This document shows, in pieces, positions 50,227-59,253 of a stretch of 64,000 bases of DNA (position 1 is its first letter; each line of letters opens with the position of its first letter). Under the pieces are notes generated by a model. It was not told the DNA's origin. It saw only the letters and a program-made list of their open reading frames with translations, and did no database searches. The DNA is from Luteococcus japonicus (GTDB taxonomy: Bacteria > Actinomycetota > Actinomycetes > Propionibacteriales > Propionibacteriaceae). The stretch spans positions 868,001 to 932,000 of the forward strand of contig NZ_RKHG01000001.1 in NCBI RefSeq assembly GCF_003752415.1, given 5' to 3'. A program made the position numbers and the translations under genes.

Positions 50227-51024
50227 CTACTGGAGGCGCAGGTGGAAGACGTCCCCGGCGCTGAAGGCCTGCAGTCCGGAGGGGGTGCGCACCACCAGGC
50301 GGCCGAACTCGTCGACCGACTCACCAGTGCCCAGGACATTGGTCTGTTCGTCGATCATCACCCGAAGTGGACGGCCAATCGAGGCGCACCGGCGGAGGTA
50401 TTCGTCGTGCACCTGGCCGTCGCGCTCCCACAGCTCATAGAGGCGGGCGAACTCGGTGAAGACGGCGGCCAGGACCTCCGACTTGTCCTCTTCCAGACCG
50501 GCGAGGCGCAGGGAGGTGGCCGTGGGGACCGGCAGTTCCGCCTCGTCGAGGCTGATGTTGATCCCGACGCCGACCACCGCGGCCGCGGGCCCTTGGGAGG
50601 ACTCCACGCGCTCGGACAGGATGCCGCACAACTTCTTGCCGTCGATCAGGACGTCATTGGGCCATTTCAGCTCCACACGGCCCCGTTCGGCCCCCGTGGC
50701 ACGCTCAATCCCCGTGGAGACGGCCATTCCGGCAAGCAGGGAGAGCCAGCCCCAGTCCCTTGCCGGCCGCGTGGGGCGCAGCAGCAGGGAGAAGGCCACG
50801 GAGGCTCCTGCGGGGGTCTCCCAGCGACGCTCGAAGCGCCCCCGCCCGGCGGTCTGTTCCTCGCTGACCAACACCATGCCGTCGGCCGGGCTGGTGCGCG
50901 CCAGCTCCGCGAGATCGGCATTCGTGGAACCCGTCGTCGCGACGCACTGCACAGTGCGCCACAGGGGCACCTCGCGGAGCAGCTGGACGAGGCGTTCGTG
51001 GTCGACCGGAGGGCTGGCTGGCAT
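50227..51024 (-). CDS. birA: Biotin-[acyl-CoA-carboxylase] ligase
   Basis: 265 residues. Signature [27 protein letters not shown], the lysine region [19 protein letters not shown] and GVGINIS. No N-terminal DNA-binding domain, so it acts only as ligase. Divergent from the carboxylase beta gene it serves indirectly. Leaderless start with TAACCT (minus, 51032-51037) 7 bases upstream. Confidence 0.94.
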   Translation of the reverse strand: MPASPPVDHERLVQLLREVPLWRTVQCVATTGSTNADLAELARTSPADGMVLVSEEQTAGRGRFERRWETPAGASVAFSLLLRPTRPARDWGWLSLLAGMAVSTGIERATGAERGRVELKWPNDVLIDGKKLCGILSERVESSQGPAAAVVGVGINISLDEAELPVPTATSLRLAGLEEDKSEVLAAVFTEFARLYELWERDGQVHDEYLRRCASIGRPLRVMIDEQTNVLGTGESVDEFGRLVVRTPSGLQAFSAGDVFHLRLQ

Positions 51025-51105
51025 GCGCCGAAGGTTAGTCCCGAGGCATGGAATTGCACAGTCGCCCGGTTCCAAGACCACCTGCCACGCGCTAGGGTCT
51101 GCCCC

Positions 51106-52689
51106 ATGGAGATCGACATCCAAACCACCGCTGGAAAGATCGCCGATCTGGGCCGCCGCATTGACGCCGCTGTCAATGCTGCTTCGCCCGCGGCAGTCGA
51201 GAAGCAGCATGCCAAGGGCAAGATGACCGCACGCGAGCGAGTGCTCGCCCTATTGGACGAGGGGACATTCGCCGAGCTCGACGAGTTCTCTCGCCACCGC
51301 TCCGTGGCCTTCGGCCTGGAGAAGAAGCGCCCCTACGGCGACGGCGTGATCGTCGGCGTCGGTGCCATCAATGGCCGTCCGGTCTGTGTGTTCAGCCAGG
51401 ACGTGGCCATCTTCGGTGGTGCGCTGGGCCAGGTCTACGGCGAGAAGATCGTGAAGATCCTCGACTTCGCCATCAAGACCGGTTGCCCCATCATCGGCAT
51501 CAATGAGGGCGGCGGCGCCCGTATCCAGGAGGGCGTGGTCTCCCTGGGCCTGTACGGCGAGATCTTCCGCCGCAACACCCACGCGTCGGGTGTCATCCCG
51601 CAGATCAGCCTGATCATGGGTGCCGCGGCCGGCGGTCACGTGTACTCCCCCGCCCTGACCGACTTCACGATCATGGTGGACAAGACCTCGCAGATGTTCA
51701 TCACGGGCCCCGCCGTCATCAAGACGGTAACCGGCGAAGACGTCACGCTCGAGGAGCTGGGCGGCGCCCGCACCCACAACACCAAGTCCGGCAATGCCCA
51801 CTACCTGGCCGCCGACGAGAACGACGCCCTCGAGTACGTGCGTGAGCTGCTCAGCTACCTCCCGCAGAACAACCTCGAGGATGCGCCGATCTTCGACGAC
51901 GAAGAGGTCGACCTCACCATCACGGACCACGACCGCAAGCTCACGACGCTGATCCCGGACTCCCCGAACCAGCCGTACGACATGCGCGAGGTCATCCGCA
52001 CCGTGCTCGACGACGACGAATTCCTCGAGGTCCAGGCGCTCTTCGCCCAGAACATCATCTGCGGCTTCGGCCGGATCGAGGGCCGCTCAATCGGCATCGT
52101 CGCCAACCAGCCGATGCAGTTCGCCGGCTGTCTGGACATCGACGCCGCAGAGAAGGCCGCCCGCTTCGTGCGCACCTGCGATGCCTTCAACATCCCCGTG
52201 CTGACCTTCGTCGACACCCCCGGCTTCCTGCCCGGCGTGGGGCAGGAGCATGCCGGCATCATCCGCCGCGGCGCCAAGCTGATCTACGCCTATGCGGAGG
52301 CCACCGTGCCGCTGGTGACGGTCATCACCCGCAAGGCCTACGGCGGCGCCTACGACGTCATGGGTTCCAAGCACCTGGGCGCCGACATCAACCTCGCCTG
52401 GCCCACCGCGCAGATCGCCGTGATGGGCGCCGAGGGTGCCGTCGACATCCTGTACAAGAAGGAGCTCGCCGAGATCGAGGATCCAGAGGGCAAGGCGGCT
52501 CGTCGCAAGGAACTCATCGACGCCTACAACAGCGAGCTGGCCAACCCGTACGTTGCCTCGGAGCGCGGCTACGTGGACCAGATCATCTACCCGCACGAGA
52601 CTCGCGCCGAGTGCATCCGCGTGCTTCGTCTGCTGCGCACCAAGCGTGAGGTGCTGCCGCCGAAGAAGCACGGCAACATTCCGCTGTGA
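51106..52689 (+). CDS. Acyl-CoA (propionyl-CoA) carboxylase beta subunit
   Basis: 527 residues. Carboxyltransferase with [39 protein letters not shown] (acyl-CoA/biotin site), [13 protein letters not shown] and KHGNIPL at the C-terminus. Followed by the epsilon subunit as in actinobacterial AccD5-AccE5, so propionyl-CoA carboxylation to methylmalonyl-CoA is likely. The biotinylated alpha subunit is not in the window. Leaderless: TAGGGT at 51093-51098, 7 bases before ATG. Confidence 0.94.
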   Translation: MEIDIQTTAGKIADLGRRIDAAVNAASPAAVEKQHAKGKMTARERVLALLDEGTFAELDEFSRHRSVAFGLEKKRPYGDGVIVGVGAINGRPVCVFSQDVAIFGGALGQVYGEKIVKILDFAIKTGCPIIGINEGGGARIQEGVVSLGLYGEIFRRNTHASGVIPQISLIMGAAAGGHVYSPALTDFTIMVDKTSQMFITGPAVIKTVTGEDVTLEELGGARTHNTKSGNAHYLAADENDALEYVRELLSYLPQNNLEDAPIFDDEEVDLTITDHDRKLTTLIPDSPNQPYDMREVIRTVLDDDEFLEVQALFAQNIICGFGRIEGRSIGIVANQPMQFAGCLDIDAAEKAARFVRTCDAFNIPVLTFVDTPGFLPGVGQEHAGIIRRGAKLIYAYAEATVPLVTVITRKAYGGAYDVMGSKHLGADINLAWPTAQIAVMGAEGAVDILYKKELAEIEDPEGKAARRKELIDAYNSELANPYVASERGYVDQIIYPHETRAECIRVLRLLRTKREVLPPKKHGNIPL

Positions 52690-52703
52690 TCGGGGAACAG
52701 GAC

Positions 52704-52943
52704 ATGAGCGAGACCGACAAGACCGAGGAAGCCCTGCTCACCGTGCAGGTGGGCGGGGGCAATCCGAGCGATGACGAGATGGCCGCCGTGCTGGCGGTGC
52801 TCCAGGCTGCCACGTCGGCCAGTGGCCCCGTCGAGAACATCGACGACCGTCCCCTGGCGGGTGGCTGGAACACCTACCACCGGGTGCTTCGTCGTACGAC
52901 CAATCCTGGCCGCGAGGCCTGGCGGTACAGCGCTCGTCCCTGA
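52704..52943 (+). CDS. Acyl-CoA carboxylase epsilon subunit
   Basis: 79 residues. Core VQVGGGNPSDDEMAAVLAVL and the C-terminal WRYSARP fit the small epsilon subunit that stabilises the alpha-beta complex. ATG at 52704 preferred over the in-frame GTG at 52686 overlapping the beta stop. Operon with the beta subunit. Confidence 0.88.
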   Translation: MSETDKTEEALLTVQVGGGNPSDDEMAAVLAVLQAATSASGPVENIDDRPLAGGWNTYHRVLRRTTNPGREAWRYSARP

Positions 52944-52954
52944 CGACGCACGAT

Positions 52955-53028
52955 CTCCTGCATGACGGACTTCAGCTCCCACGTCCACCGTTGGTGACCG
53001 GGAGCTGAAGTCTGTCCGCCATCAGGAG
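52955..53028. repeat. 74-bp imperfect palindrome without a gene (C)
   Basis: GACTTCAGCTCCC (52968-52980) pairs perfectly with GGGAGCTGAAGTC (53000-53012), and CTCCTG (52955-52960) with CAGGAG (53023-53028) further out. Size and two-tier structure match the palindromes of elements A and B, but no nuclease gene is attached. It lies 11 bp after the carboxylase epsilon gene, and an IS3 element begins a few bases to its right. It may serve as the operon terminator. Confidence 0.75.
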
Positions 53029-53051
53029 AAAAGCCCCTGACGCGGAAGCTG

Positions 53052-54125
53052 TCAACCTGTGTGGAGACACTCGCGGCGGGTTTGCTCGTCGAGGATGCCG
53101 TCGGGGTTGAGCCAGGCATGTGCGGGTGGTGTGGCCAGGTGGGGTGGCTGAGTGAATCGTTGGGGATATCGGTGGGCGAGGGCCTCAAGAGTGGCTTGGC
53201 GTCGGTGGTGGACCTGGTGCCAGGTGCCGTCGTGAACCGACTGGGGCGTGTGGCCGGCCAGGGATGAGTGGGCGTGGTGCTGGTTGTAGTCGGTGACCCG
53301 ACGTGCGGCCCAAGACCGGGCGGCGTCGAGGTCGGTGAAGTATCCGGGCCAGTCACGGTGGTACTTCGCGGTCTTGAACCATGACTCCATGTGGGGGTTG
53401 TCGTTGGAGACCCGCGGCCGGTTGCGGGAGCGGGTGATGCCCATCGCGCGGAACACGCGGGCGAGTTCGTCGGACATCATCGACGGACCTCCATCGGAGT
53501 GGACGATGCGGGGATGGACGCCGTGCGTGGTGAATGCGGTGGTGAACATGTCGGCAGCCAGCTGGTCATCCTCGCAGTCCTCGACACGCCAAGCCATGAT
53601 CCGGCGGGAGAACACGTCAATGACGGCATACAGGTTGAACCATTGGCCCTTGTACCGGCCGGGCAGCTTGGTGATGTCCCAGCACCACACCTGGTTGGGG
53701 CCGGTGGCATGCCACTGCGGCATCGCCGACGAGCGCTTGCGGGAACGTCGAGCAGTGGTGCAACGGATCCGTTCGGCGCGGGCGATGCGGTACCAGGTCG
53801 ACAACGACGCCACCGGATCCCCGGCGTCCAACGCGTCGAACCACGCCTGATACGCGCTGATTCCCTGCTGCGCCGCCGAGCGCAACAGGCCGATGATGCG
53901 CTGCTGGTCCTGCTCCCCGACCCGGTTCGGGTAGGCCCGCCCCCGGTGTGGTGTCGGGCTGGCGATCCCGGGACGGGGATGACTGCGGTAGTGCCACGAC
54001 GAACGCGACAACCCGATCACCGACAACGATCGCCGCAGGCTCCAACCCGCCTGGCGCAGGTCGTCCACCAGCGCCTGTTCGGCCGCCAAGAACCGCTCCT
54101 GCTCGGCGCTGACCTGCCCCGTCAC
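53052..54125 (-). CDS. IS3-family transposase OrfB
   Basis: 357 residues. DDE catalytic core: Asp in VWCWDITKLPGRY, Asp in IVHSDGGPSM, Glu in NPHMESWFKTAKYH. Helix-turn-helix-like N-terminus (WSLRRSLSVIGLSRSSWHYR). GTG start overlaps the orfA stop as GTGA, so translation is coupled, not necessarily by frameshifting. Apparently intact. Confidence 0.93.
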   Translation of the reverse strand: MTGQVSAEQERFLAAEQALVDDLRQAGWSLRRSLSVIGLSRSSWHYRSHPRPGIASPTPHRGRAYPNRVGEQDQQRIIGLLRSAAQQGISAYQAWFDALDAGDPVASLSTWYRIARAERIRCTTARRSRKRSSAMPQWHATGPNQVWCWDITKLPGRYKGQWFNLYAVIDVFSRRIMAWRVEDCEDDQLAADMFTTAFTTHGVHPRIVHSDGGPSMMSDELARVFRAMGITRSRNRPRVSNDNPHMESWFKTAKYHRDWPGYFTDLDAARSWAARRVTDYNQHHAHSSLAGHTPQSVHDGTWHQVHHRRQATLEALAHRYPQRFTQPPHLATPPAHAWLNPDGILDEQTRRECLHTG

Positions 54126-54502
54126 TCGCCGTTGGTGGGCCCCTGCCTGACGGACAGCTGCTGCAAGAGCCCGATAGCTTTTCCCAACGCATCATTGGCC
54201 CGGGTCAACGACTCGATCTGCTCCCGAGCCTGCCGCGCCTCTTCCTCACGAGCCTGACGCTCGATGGCCAACTGCGCCTTCAACCGGGCGAACTCCGCCC
54301 CATCCGTGGCACTCATACGCGCAGTATCGCGAGGCTCCAACCCCAACTCCAAGTCCCCATACAAGTACTGCCGACGCCACGACTGCATCCGCCGCTGGGA
54401 AACCCCATGCTCATCCAGCCACCGCCCCTTCGACCCCTGCGGCAACACCAAGTACTCAGCCACCAACTCCGCCCGCTCCCTCGCGGTCCGCTGCTCAATC
54501 AT
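54122..54502 (-). CDS. IS3-family OrfA, DNA-binding protein
   Basis: 126 residues from ATG at 54502. The helix-turn-helix is LVAEYLVLPQGSKGRWLDEH to QRRMQSWRRQYLY, followed by a coiled-coil/leucine-rich region (about 70-110). The frame is open upstream but leaves the element, so the ATG inside the terminal repeat was chosen. Confidence 0.88.
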   Translation of the reverse strand: MIEQRTARERAELVAEYLVLPQGSKGRWLDEHGVSQRRMQSWRRQYLYGDLELGLEPRDTARMSATDGAEFARLKAQLAIERQAREEEARQAREQIESLTRANDALGKAIGLLQQLSVRQGPTNGE

Positions 54503-54599
54503 CACGGCACCTCCCTGACTCACAACCAGCTTGCCAATCAGGGACGGGAGCCTCATCTGTGCCACGGTTGGGGGTAGTAGACCTTGAAAGGACCTGCCC

Positions 54600-55250
54600 A
54601 TGAGCGCCCTGAACGATATCCTCGCTGCCCTGCCGATCCAGCAGCTGGCCGACCAGCTCGGTGAGGAGCCCGCCGCCGTTGAGAAGGCTGCGGCACCCGC
54701 AGTCACGAGCATCCTGGGTGGCCTCACCCAGAATGCCCAGACCCCCGAGGGCGAGCTGTCGCTGGCCGAGGCCCTGCAGCAGCACCAGGACACCGGCCTC
54801 GTCGCCGAGGACGCCCCCGTGCAGCTGGAGGCCGTGGACACCGCCGACGGTGAGAAGATCGTCAACCACGTCTTCGGCAACCAGACCGAGGGTGTCGCGC
54901 AGGCTCTCAGCTCCCAGGCCGGTGTCAGCAGCGCCTTGGTCAACAGGCTGCTGCCCATCCTGGCCCCGATCGTGCTGAACTACCTGGCCAAGCAGCTGGG
55001 CGGCAGCAACAGCGCCGCCGGCAACATCCTCGGCCAGGTGCTCGGCGGCGCCGGCCAGCAGGCCGGCACCAATGCCAACTCCGGCATGCTCGGTGGCGTG
55101 CTCTCCCAGGTGCTCGGCAGTGTCCTGGGCGGCGGCCAGCAGGACAATCCCTTCGATGCCACCAATGCGCAGGCCACGACGCAGCAGGCGCAGGCCACCG
55201 GTGGCGACATCGTGAGCCAGATACTGGGCGGTCTGCTCGGCAAGAAGTGA
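54600..55250 (+). CDS. DUF937 family protein
   Basis: 216 residues. Begins MSALNDILAALPIQQLADQL; DUF937 pattern with EKAAAPAVTSILGGL and LVNRLLPILAPIVLNYLAKQ, then Gly/Gln-rich tail with LGGGQQDNPFD. Related to YidB-type proteins; function unknown. Ribosome-binding site AAAGGA upstream. The IS3 element ends 57 bp upstream and may have changed its promoter. Confidence 0.88.
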   Translation: MSALNDILAALPIQQLADQLGEEPAAVEKAAAPAVTSILGGLTQNAQTPEGELSLAEALQQHQDTGLVAEDAPVQLEAVDTADGEKIVNHVFGNQTEGVAQALSSQAGVSSALVNRLLPILAPIVLNYLAKQLGGSNSAAGNILGQVLGGAGQQAGTNANSGMLGGVLSQVLGSVLGGGQQDNPFDATNAQATTQQAQATGGDIVSQILGGLLGKK

Positions 55251-55279
55251 ACCAACTGTTCACCTTCTGAACTTCACTG

Positions 55280-55313
55280 GCGCACGCGCCCGGCCTAGGC
55301 TGGGCGCGTGCGC
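55280..55313. promoter_or_regulatory. 12-bp hairpin overlapping the maf start
   Basis: GCGCACGCGCCC (55280-55291) pairs exactly with GGGCGCGTGCGC (55302-55313) around GGCCTAGGCT. The right arm includes the GTG start of maf (55308) and the loop contains its -10 TAGGCT. It may terminate the DUF937 transcript, or its DNA form may overlap the promoter. Confidence 0.6.
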
Positions 55314-55910
55314 TTCATTCTGGCTTCCTCGTCCCCCGCCCGCCTCAAGACCCTTGCCGGTGCAGGGATTGCGGCCGAGGTGATCCGCCCGGACCTGGAC
55401 GAGAGCACGGTCACCGCACCGTCACCCGCCCAGCTCACCGCGGAGCTGGCCCGGTTGAAGGCCGCCTGCGTCGTGGACGCCCTGGCCGCAGAACGGGGTT
55501 ACGCCCTGGTGGCCTGCGACTCCATGCTGGAGCTCGACGGGCGCGCCTGGGGCCGCCCGTCGAGCCCCGAGGAGGCCGTGGCGCGGTGGCAGGCGATGCG
55601 GGGCCGCACCGCCAAGCTGCACACCGGGCACCACGTCGTGGTGGCCGACGAGCGCGGGGTGCGGGAGGTCAACCGCGTCGGCACCACCGGCGTGACCTTC
55701 GCGGACCTGGCCGATGACGAGATCGAGGCCTATGTGGCCACCGGTGAGCCCGTGCGTGTGGCGGGGGCCTTCGCCATCGACGGCTTGGGCGGCCCTTTCG
55801 TGACGGGCATCACCGGTGACTACCACAATGTGGTGGGCATTTCCCTGCCCCTGGTCCGGCAGATGCTGCTGGACCTGGGCGTGGAGTGGCACACCTTGTG
55901 GGATCAATAG
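55308..55910 (+). CDS. maf: Maf-like nucleoside triphosphate pyrophosphatase
   Basis: 200 residues. Starts RFILASSSPARLKTL; the catalytic ACDSMLELDGRAWGRP, KLHTGHHVV and the later EAYVATGEPVRVAGAFAIDG fit Maf. Hydrolyses non-canonical or excess NTPs. GTG start is leaderless with TAGGCT 6 bases upstream (55296-55301). Same position as Rv3282 after accE5. Confidence 0.93.
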   Translation: MRFILASSSPARLKTLAGAGIAAEVIRPDLDESTVTAPSPAQLTAELARLKAACVVDALAAERGYALVACDSMLELDGRAWGRPSSPEEAVARWQAMRGRTAKLHTGHHVVVADERGVREVNRVGTTGVTFADLADDEIEAYVATGEPVRVAGAFAIDGLGGPFVTGITGDYHNVVGISLPLVRQMLLDLGVEWHTLWDQ

Positions 55911-56018
55911 CCGGTCCGCTGGACAACGCGTTCTTGGCAGGTGCGGCGTTTGCGGAGACCTGACCAGAGCTCTTGTGCCCGCCGGATCCCATCGAGGAGG
56001 CGTTCAGGAGGGATCGTC

Positions 56019-56456
56019 ATGAAGCGCAAATACCCTGTCTTGACCACAACTCTGGCTCTTGCGATTGCCGGAGCGTCGCCTGCATTCGCGGGAGTCGATC
56101 GAACCACGTCGGACACCTTCAGCGCCGGGATCGATGCACCGCGGACAGCCACCTTCAGAGAGCAGCTGAAGATCGGTGGCGTGGTCAACGCTGTCACGTA
56201 CACGACCACGATCGTCTGGACTTCCACTGAGGATCAGGTGGACAAGGTTGTGTCTTGCCACAGCTTCGTGTCTAGTGCCATCCCCTACCGGACGGCTAGC
56301 CATGAGAGTTGGTCGAGCCGCAACGCCAAGCTGGGAACGGCCAATTGCTCCTCGCACTTCCAGTTGACGATCGTCAACGGTGCCTACTACTCCCATTACC
56401 AGTACATGAAGGTGAACGGCTACTACGTCATCTCGAAGAGGTCGACGGATGCCTAG
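56019..56456 (+). CDS. Small secreted protein, unknown
   Basis: 145 residues. Signal peptide (1-24, KRKYPVLTTTLALAIAGASP, cleavage after FAG or AFA). The mature part contains two cysteines (VSCHSF, TANCSSH), many Thr/Ser/Tyr and no known domain. Strong ribosome-binding site CAGGAGGGA. GC content is visibly lower and codon use less biased than neighbours, suggesting recent acquisition. Ends in a bidirectional hairpin. Confidence 0.7.
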   Translation: MKRKYPVLTTTLALAIAGASPAFAGVDRTTSDTFSAGIDAPRTATFREQLKIGGVVNAVTYTTTIVWTSTEDQVDKVVSCHSFVSSAIPYRTASHESWSSRNAKLGTANCSSHFQLTIVNGAYYSHYQYMKVNGYYVISKRSTDA

Positions 56457-56473
56457 ACCGGAACCGCCAGAGT

Positions 56474-56510
56474 GGCTTGGTCTCGGCCGCCGGATGCACG
56501 AGGCCAAGCC
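56474..56510. terminator. Bidirectional hairpin between secreted protein and metI
   Basis: GGCTTGG-T-CTCG pairs with CGAG-G-CCAAGCC, eleven pairs with one mismatch. It lies between two converging genes. Confidence 0.72.
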
Positions 56511-56521
56511 GCCCGTTCCGA

Positions 56522-57193
56522 CTAGTCGCGCTTGTGGGCCAGGCCGCGCACGATGGCATCGCCGATGGACTGGATGATCTGCACGACGACCACCAGCACG
56601 ACCACCGATGCCAGCAGCACCGGGGTGTTGAAACGCTGGTAGCCGTAACGAATGGCGAAGTCACCCACGCCACCGCCGCCGATGGTGCCGGCCATCGCCG
56701 AGTAGCCGATCAGCATGACCAGGGTCAGCGTCGCACCGGCGACGAAGGGGCTCATCGCCTCCGGCAGCAGCACCTTGCGCACGATCTGCCCCGTGCTCGC
56801 GCCCATCACCCGGGCGGCCTCGATCTTGCCCGGGGAGACCTCGCGCAGGGCGGACTCCACCACGCGGCCGAAGAAGGGGATGGCGCCAATGGACAGCGGC
56901 ACCACCGCGGCCATCGGGCCATAGGCCGTGCCCACCACCAGCCGAGTGAAGGGGATCACTGCGATCAGCAGGATCAGGAAGGGCAGCGAACGAAAGACGT
57001 TGACGATGGCGCCGAAGACCTTGTTGAAGGCCTTGTTGGGACGCAGTCCGTCGTGGTCGGTCAGTCTCAGGGCCACCCCGACGAGGGTGCCGAAGACCAG
57101 GGTGATCAGGAAGCTCAGGGCCACCATCTGTCCGGTCTCGAGCAGCGCCTTCCACAGCTCTGGCAGGGACTCCGCAATGGATGTCTTGTTCAC
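56522..57193 (-). CDS. metI: Methionine ABC transporter permease
   Basis: 223 residues. MetI permease: ALLETGQMVALSFLITLVFG, FRSLPFLILLIAVIPFTRL and the EAA loop REVSPGKIEAARVMGAST. Overlaps metN by 4 bp; last gene of metQ-metN-metI. Confidence 0.93.
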   Translation of the reverse strand: MNKTSIAESLPELWKALLETGQMVALSFLITLVFGTLVGVALRLTDHDGLRPNKAFNKVFGAIVNVFRSLPFLILLIAVIPFTRLVVGTAYGPMAAVVPLSIGAIPFFGRVVESALREVSPGKIEAARVMGASTGQIVRKVLLPEAMSPFVAGATLTLVMLIGYSAMAGTIGGGGVGDFAIRYGYQRFNTPVLLASVVVLVVVVQIIQSIGDAIVRGLAHKRD

Positions 57194-58185
57194 TTGCTCA
57201 CCGTCACTCCGCGCTCGTTGAAGAACTGCCTGATCAGGGCATCGTCGAGGCCCCCGCCGTGCGGATGGTCGAAGGCGACGCGCAGCCGGCCCACCTTGTG
57301 GCCGGCGATCTGTTCCACCGAGCCGCCGAGGATGGACACGTTGATGCCCGTCTCCCGGGTGAAGGTGCTGATCAGGGGTTCGCTGACGCCCTGGTTGACG
57401 AAGCTCAGCAGCTGGCTGCGCCCCTCGAAGGCGTCCTGGGCCCGGCCGAGCGGGATCAGCTGGTCCGCGATCCGGCTCTCCGGGTCCGAGACCAGCTCCA
57501 GCAGGTTGCCGTGTTCCACGACGCGCCCGTCCGCCATCAGGGCGGCACCGTCGCAGATGCGGCGCACGACGTCCGACTCGTGGGTGATGAGCAGCACCGT
57601 GAGACCCATCCGGTCTCGAAGGTCCTTGACGAGGTCGAGGATCTGCTCGGTGGTGGTCGGGTCAAGTGCACTGGTGGCTTCGTCCATCAACAGCATCTGG
57701 GGCCGGGTGGCCAGCGCACGGGCGATGCCGACACGCTGCTTCTGTCCGCCGGAGAGCTGCGAGGGATGGGCCTGGGCCTTGTCGGGCAGCCCGACGAGGT
57801 CCAGCAGTTCCGTGACGCGGGGGGCGATGTCCTGCTTCTTCTCCCCCGCCAGTTCCAGGCCGAAGGCGACATTGTCAAAGACCGTGCGGCTGGCCAGCAG
57901 GTTGAAGTGCTGGAAGATGGTGCCCATCTGGCGGCGCACCGAGCGCAATTCCTTGCCCTGCAGCGAGGTCCAGTCGGTGCCGGCCACGCGGATGGTGCCG
58001 CTGGTGACCTCCTCCAGGTGGTTCAGGCAGCGCAGCAGCGTGGTCTTGCCCGCGCCGGAGCGGCCCAAGATGCCGTAGATCTGACCCTGCTCAATGGTGA
58101 GGCTCACGTCGTCCAGAGCCACCACCGGCGCGGCATTCTTGCCGCGGCCGGGGTAGTGCTTCGTGACGTGTTCGAAGCTGATCAC
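57190..58185 (-). CDS. metN: Methionine ABC transporter ATP-binding protein
   Basis: 331 residues. Walker A GRSGAGKTT, signature LSGGQKQR, Walker B MLLMDEATSALDP, then the C-terminal NIL (C2) domain with QSLLSFVNQ-like region that senses methionine and inhibits the transporter. GTG start (58185) overlaps the metQ stop as GTGA. The frame extends upstream but that would run through metQ. Confidence 0.94.
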   Translation of the reverse strand: MISFEHVTKHYPGRGKNAAPVVALDDVSLTIEQGQIYGILGRSGAGKTTLLRCLNHLEEVTSGTIRVAGTDWTSLQGKELRSVRRQMGTIFQHFNLLASRTVFDNVAFGLELAGEKKQDIAPRVTELLDLVGLPDKAQAHPSQLSGGQKQRVGIARALATRPQMLLMDEATSALDPTTTEQILDLVKDLRDRMGLTVLLITHESDVVRRICDGAALMADGRVVEHGNLLELVSDPESRIADQLIPLGRAQDAFEGRSQLLSFVNQGVSEPLISTFTRETGINVSILGGSVEQIAGHKVGRLRVAFDHPHGGGLDDALIRQFFNERGVTVSK

Positions 58186-59033
58186 GACTGCTTGGCGGGC
58201 AGCACGGAGCCCTGGTAGTTGCTGGTGATCCAGTCCTGGATCTCCTTGCTCTGCAGTGCCTCGGCGAGCTTGGTGACGCGCGGGTCGTCCTTCTTGTCCG
58301 CCTTGACCACCAGCAGGTTCGCGTAAGGGTTGTCGGTGGCGGTCTCCAGCGTCAGGGCGTCGGTCTTGGGCTTGAGGCCGGCCTCCAGCGCGTAGTTGCC
58401 GTTGATCACGGACAGGTCCACCTTGGCATCGTCCAGGGTGGCGGCGAGCTGCGGCCGGTCGATCTGGACGAACTTGAGTCCCTTGGGGTTGGCGGTGATG
58501 TTCTTCTCGGTGATCTGGGAGAAGTCCAGGTCCTTGTCGGTGGGCTTGACGTCGAGGGTGACCAGCTTGGCCTGCTGCAGCAGGAAGAGGGCGCGCACCA
58601 GGTTGGAGGGATCCGACGGGATGGCGATGGTGGCGCCGCTGGGGACGGCGTCGAGGTCCTTGACCTTCTTGGAGTACAGGCCGAGGGGTTCGACGTGGAC
58701 GGTCGCGGCGCTGACCAGGTCCTCGGAACCCTGCTGCTTCAGCCAAGTGTCCAGGTAGGGCTTGTGCTGGAAGAAGTTCGCGTCGACGTCGCCGCTGGCG
58801 GTGAGCTGGTTGACGTCGATGTCACCGGCGATGCCCTTGATCTCGATCTTGGTGTCCCCGAGCACGCCGAGCTCGTCGACCTTCTTCAGGATGTCGGTGT
58901 GCGGGGTGGCGTCGGCCAGCACGACGAGCGGCTTGGAGGCGTCGGTGCCGGCGCCGGCACCGCAGGCCGTCAGTCCGACGGTGAGGAAGAGGGCGAGCAG
59001 GCCCGCGAAGAGCGAGCGAATGGTCCTGGTCAT
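58182..59033 (-). CDS. metQ: Methionine-binding lipoprotein
   Basis: 283 residues. Lipobox LTAC (Cys24), MetQ motifs LVVLADATPHTDIL, DANFFQHKPYLD and SVINGNYALEAGL. Binds methionine at the cell surface and hands it to MetNI. First structural gene of the operon. A ribosome-binding site AAGGA sits 7 bases upstream. Preceded by a 129-base leader and the Met/Cys-rich peptide gene at 59163. Confidence 0.94.
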   Translation of the reverse strand: MTRTIRSLFAGLLALFLTVGLTACGAGAGTDASKPLVVLADATPHTDILKKVDELGVLGDTKIEIKGIAGDIDVNQLTASGDVDANFFQHKPYLDTWLKQQGSEDLVSAATVHVEPLGLYSKKVKDLDAVPSGATIAIPSDPSNLVRALFLLQQAKLVTLDVKPTDKDLDFSQITEKNITANPKGLKFVQIDRPQLAATLDDAKVDLSVINGNYALEAGLKPKTDALTLETATDNPYANLLVVKADKKDDPRVTKLAEALQSKEIQDWITSNYQGSVLPAKQS

Positions 59034-59162
59034 GTCAATCCTTCGTGATGGTCCCGGGCACGGGATGCGAATGCGTGATTTGCGGCTGGCTTCCTGACAA
59101 CACCACCGGGAGCTTGGCTCGACCGGGCCCACCCGTTTCCGGGCAAGATGCGAAAGGCGTTG

Positions 59163-59246
59163 TCAGCCGAACATTCGGCGCATCATGGGCGCGCAGCACA
59201 TCACGGGCATGGTATGGCCCGTCATGATCTCGCACTTGCATGGCAT
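59163..59246 (-). CDS. Met/Cys-rich leader peptide of the metQNI operon
   Basis: 27 codons (first residues MPCKCEIMTGHTM, then PVMCCAPMMRRMFG). Seven Met and four Cys. Starts at ATG 59246, stop 129 bases before metQ. A -10 TAGATT (minus, 59254-59259) ends 7 bases before the ATG, so the peptide would be translated from the very 5' end. The density of sulfur amino acids, directly upstream of a methionine transporter, is the hallmark of a translation-sensing attenuator. The downstream 129 bases contain GC hairpins (CCCGG-AAA-CGGG near 59120, CCCG-TGCC-CGGG near 59055). No SAM riboswitch was recognised. Role is inferred. Confidence 0.7.
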   Translation of the reverse strand: MPCKCEIMTGHTMPVMCCAPMMRRMFG

Positions 59247-59253
59247 GCCGCAG

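Larger units (their letters stand above)
53035..54543 (-). mobile_element. IS3-family insertion sequence
   Basis: About 1.5 kb with orfA and orfB on the minus strand. The ends are imperfect inverted repeats: CCCTGACGCGGAAGCTG from 53035 and CCCTGATTGGCAAGCTG on the other strand from 54543. No clear target duplication was seen. It sits between palindrome C and the DUF937 gene. Confidence 0.8.

Noticed and set aside
59034-59162. SAM riboswitch upstream of metQ
   Set aside because: I could not trace the conserved core of a SAM-I or SAM-IV riboswitch in this leader; the Met/Cys-rich reading frame explains the region better. A covariance-model search would settle this.
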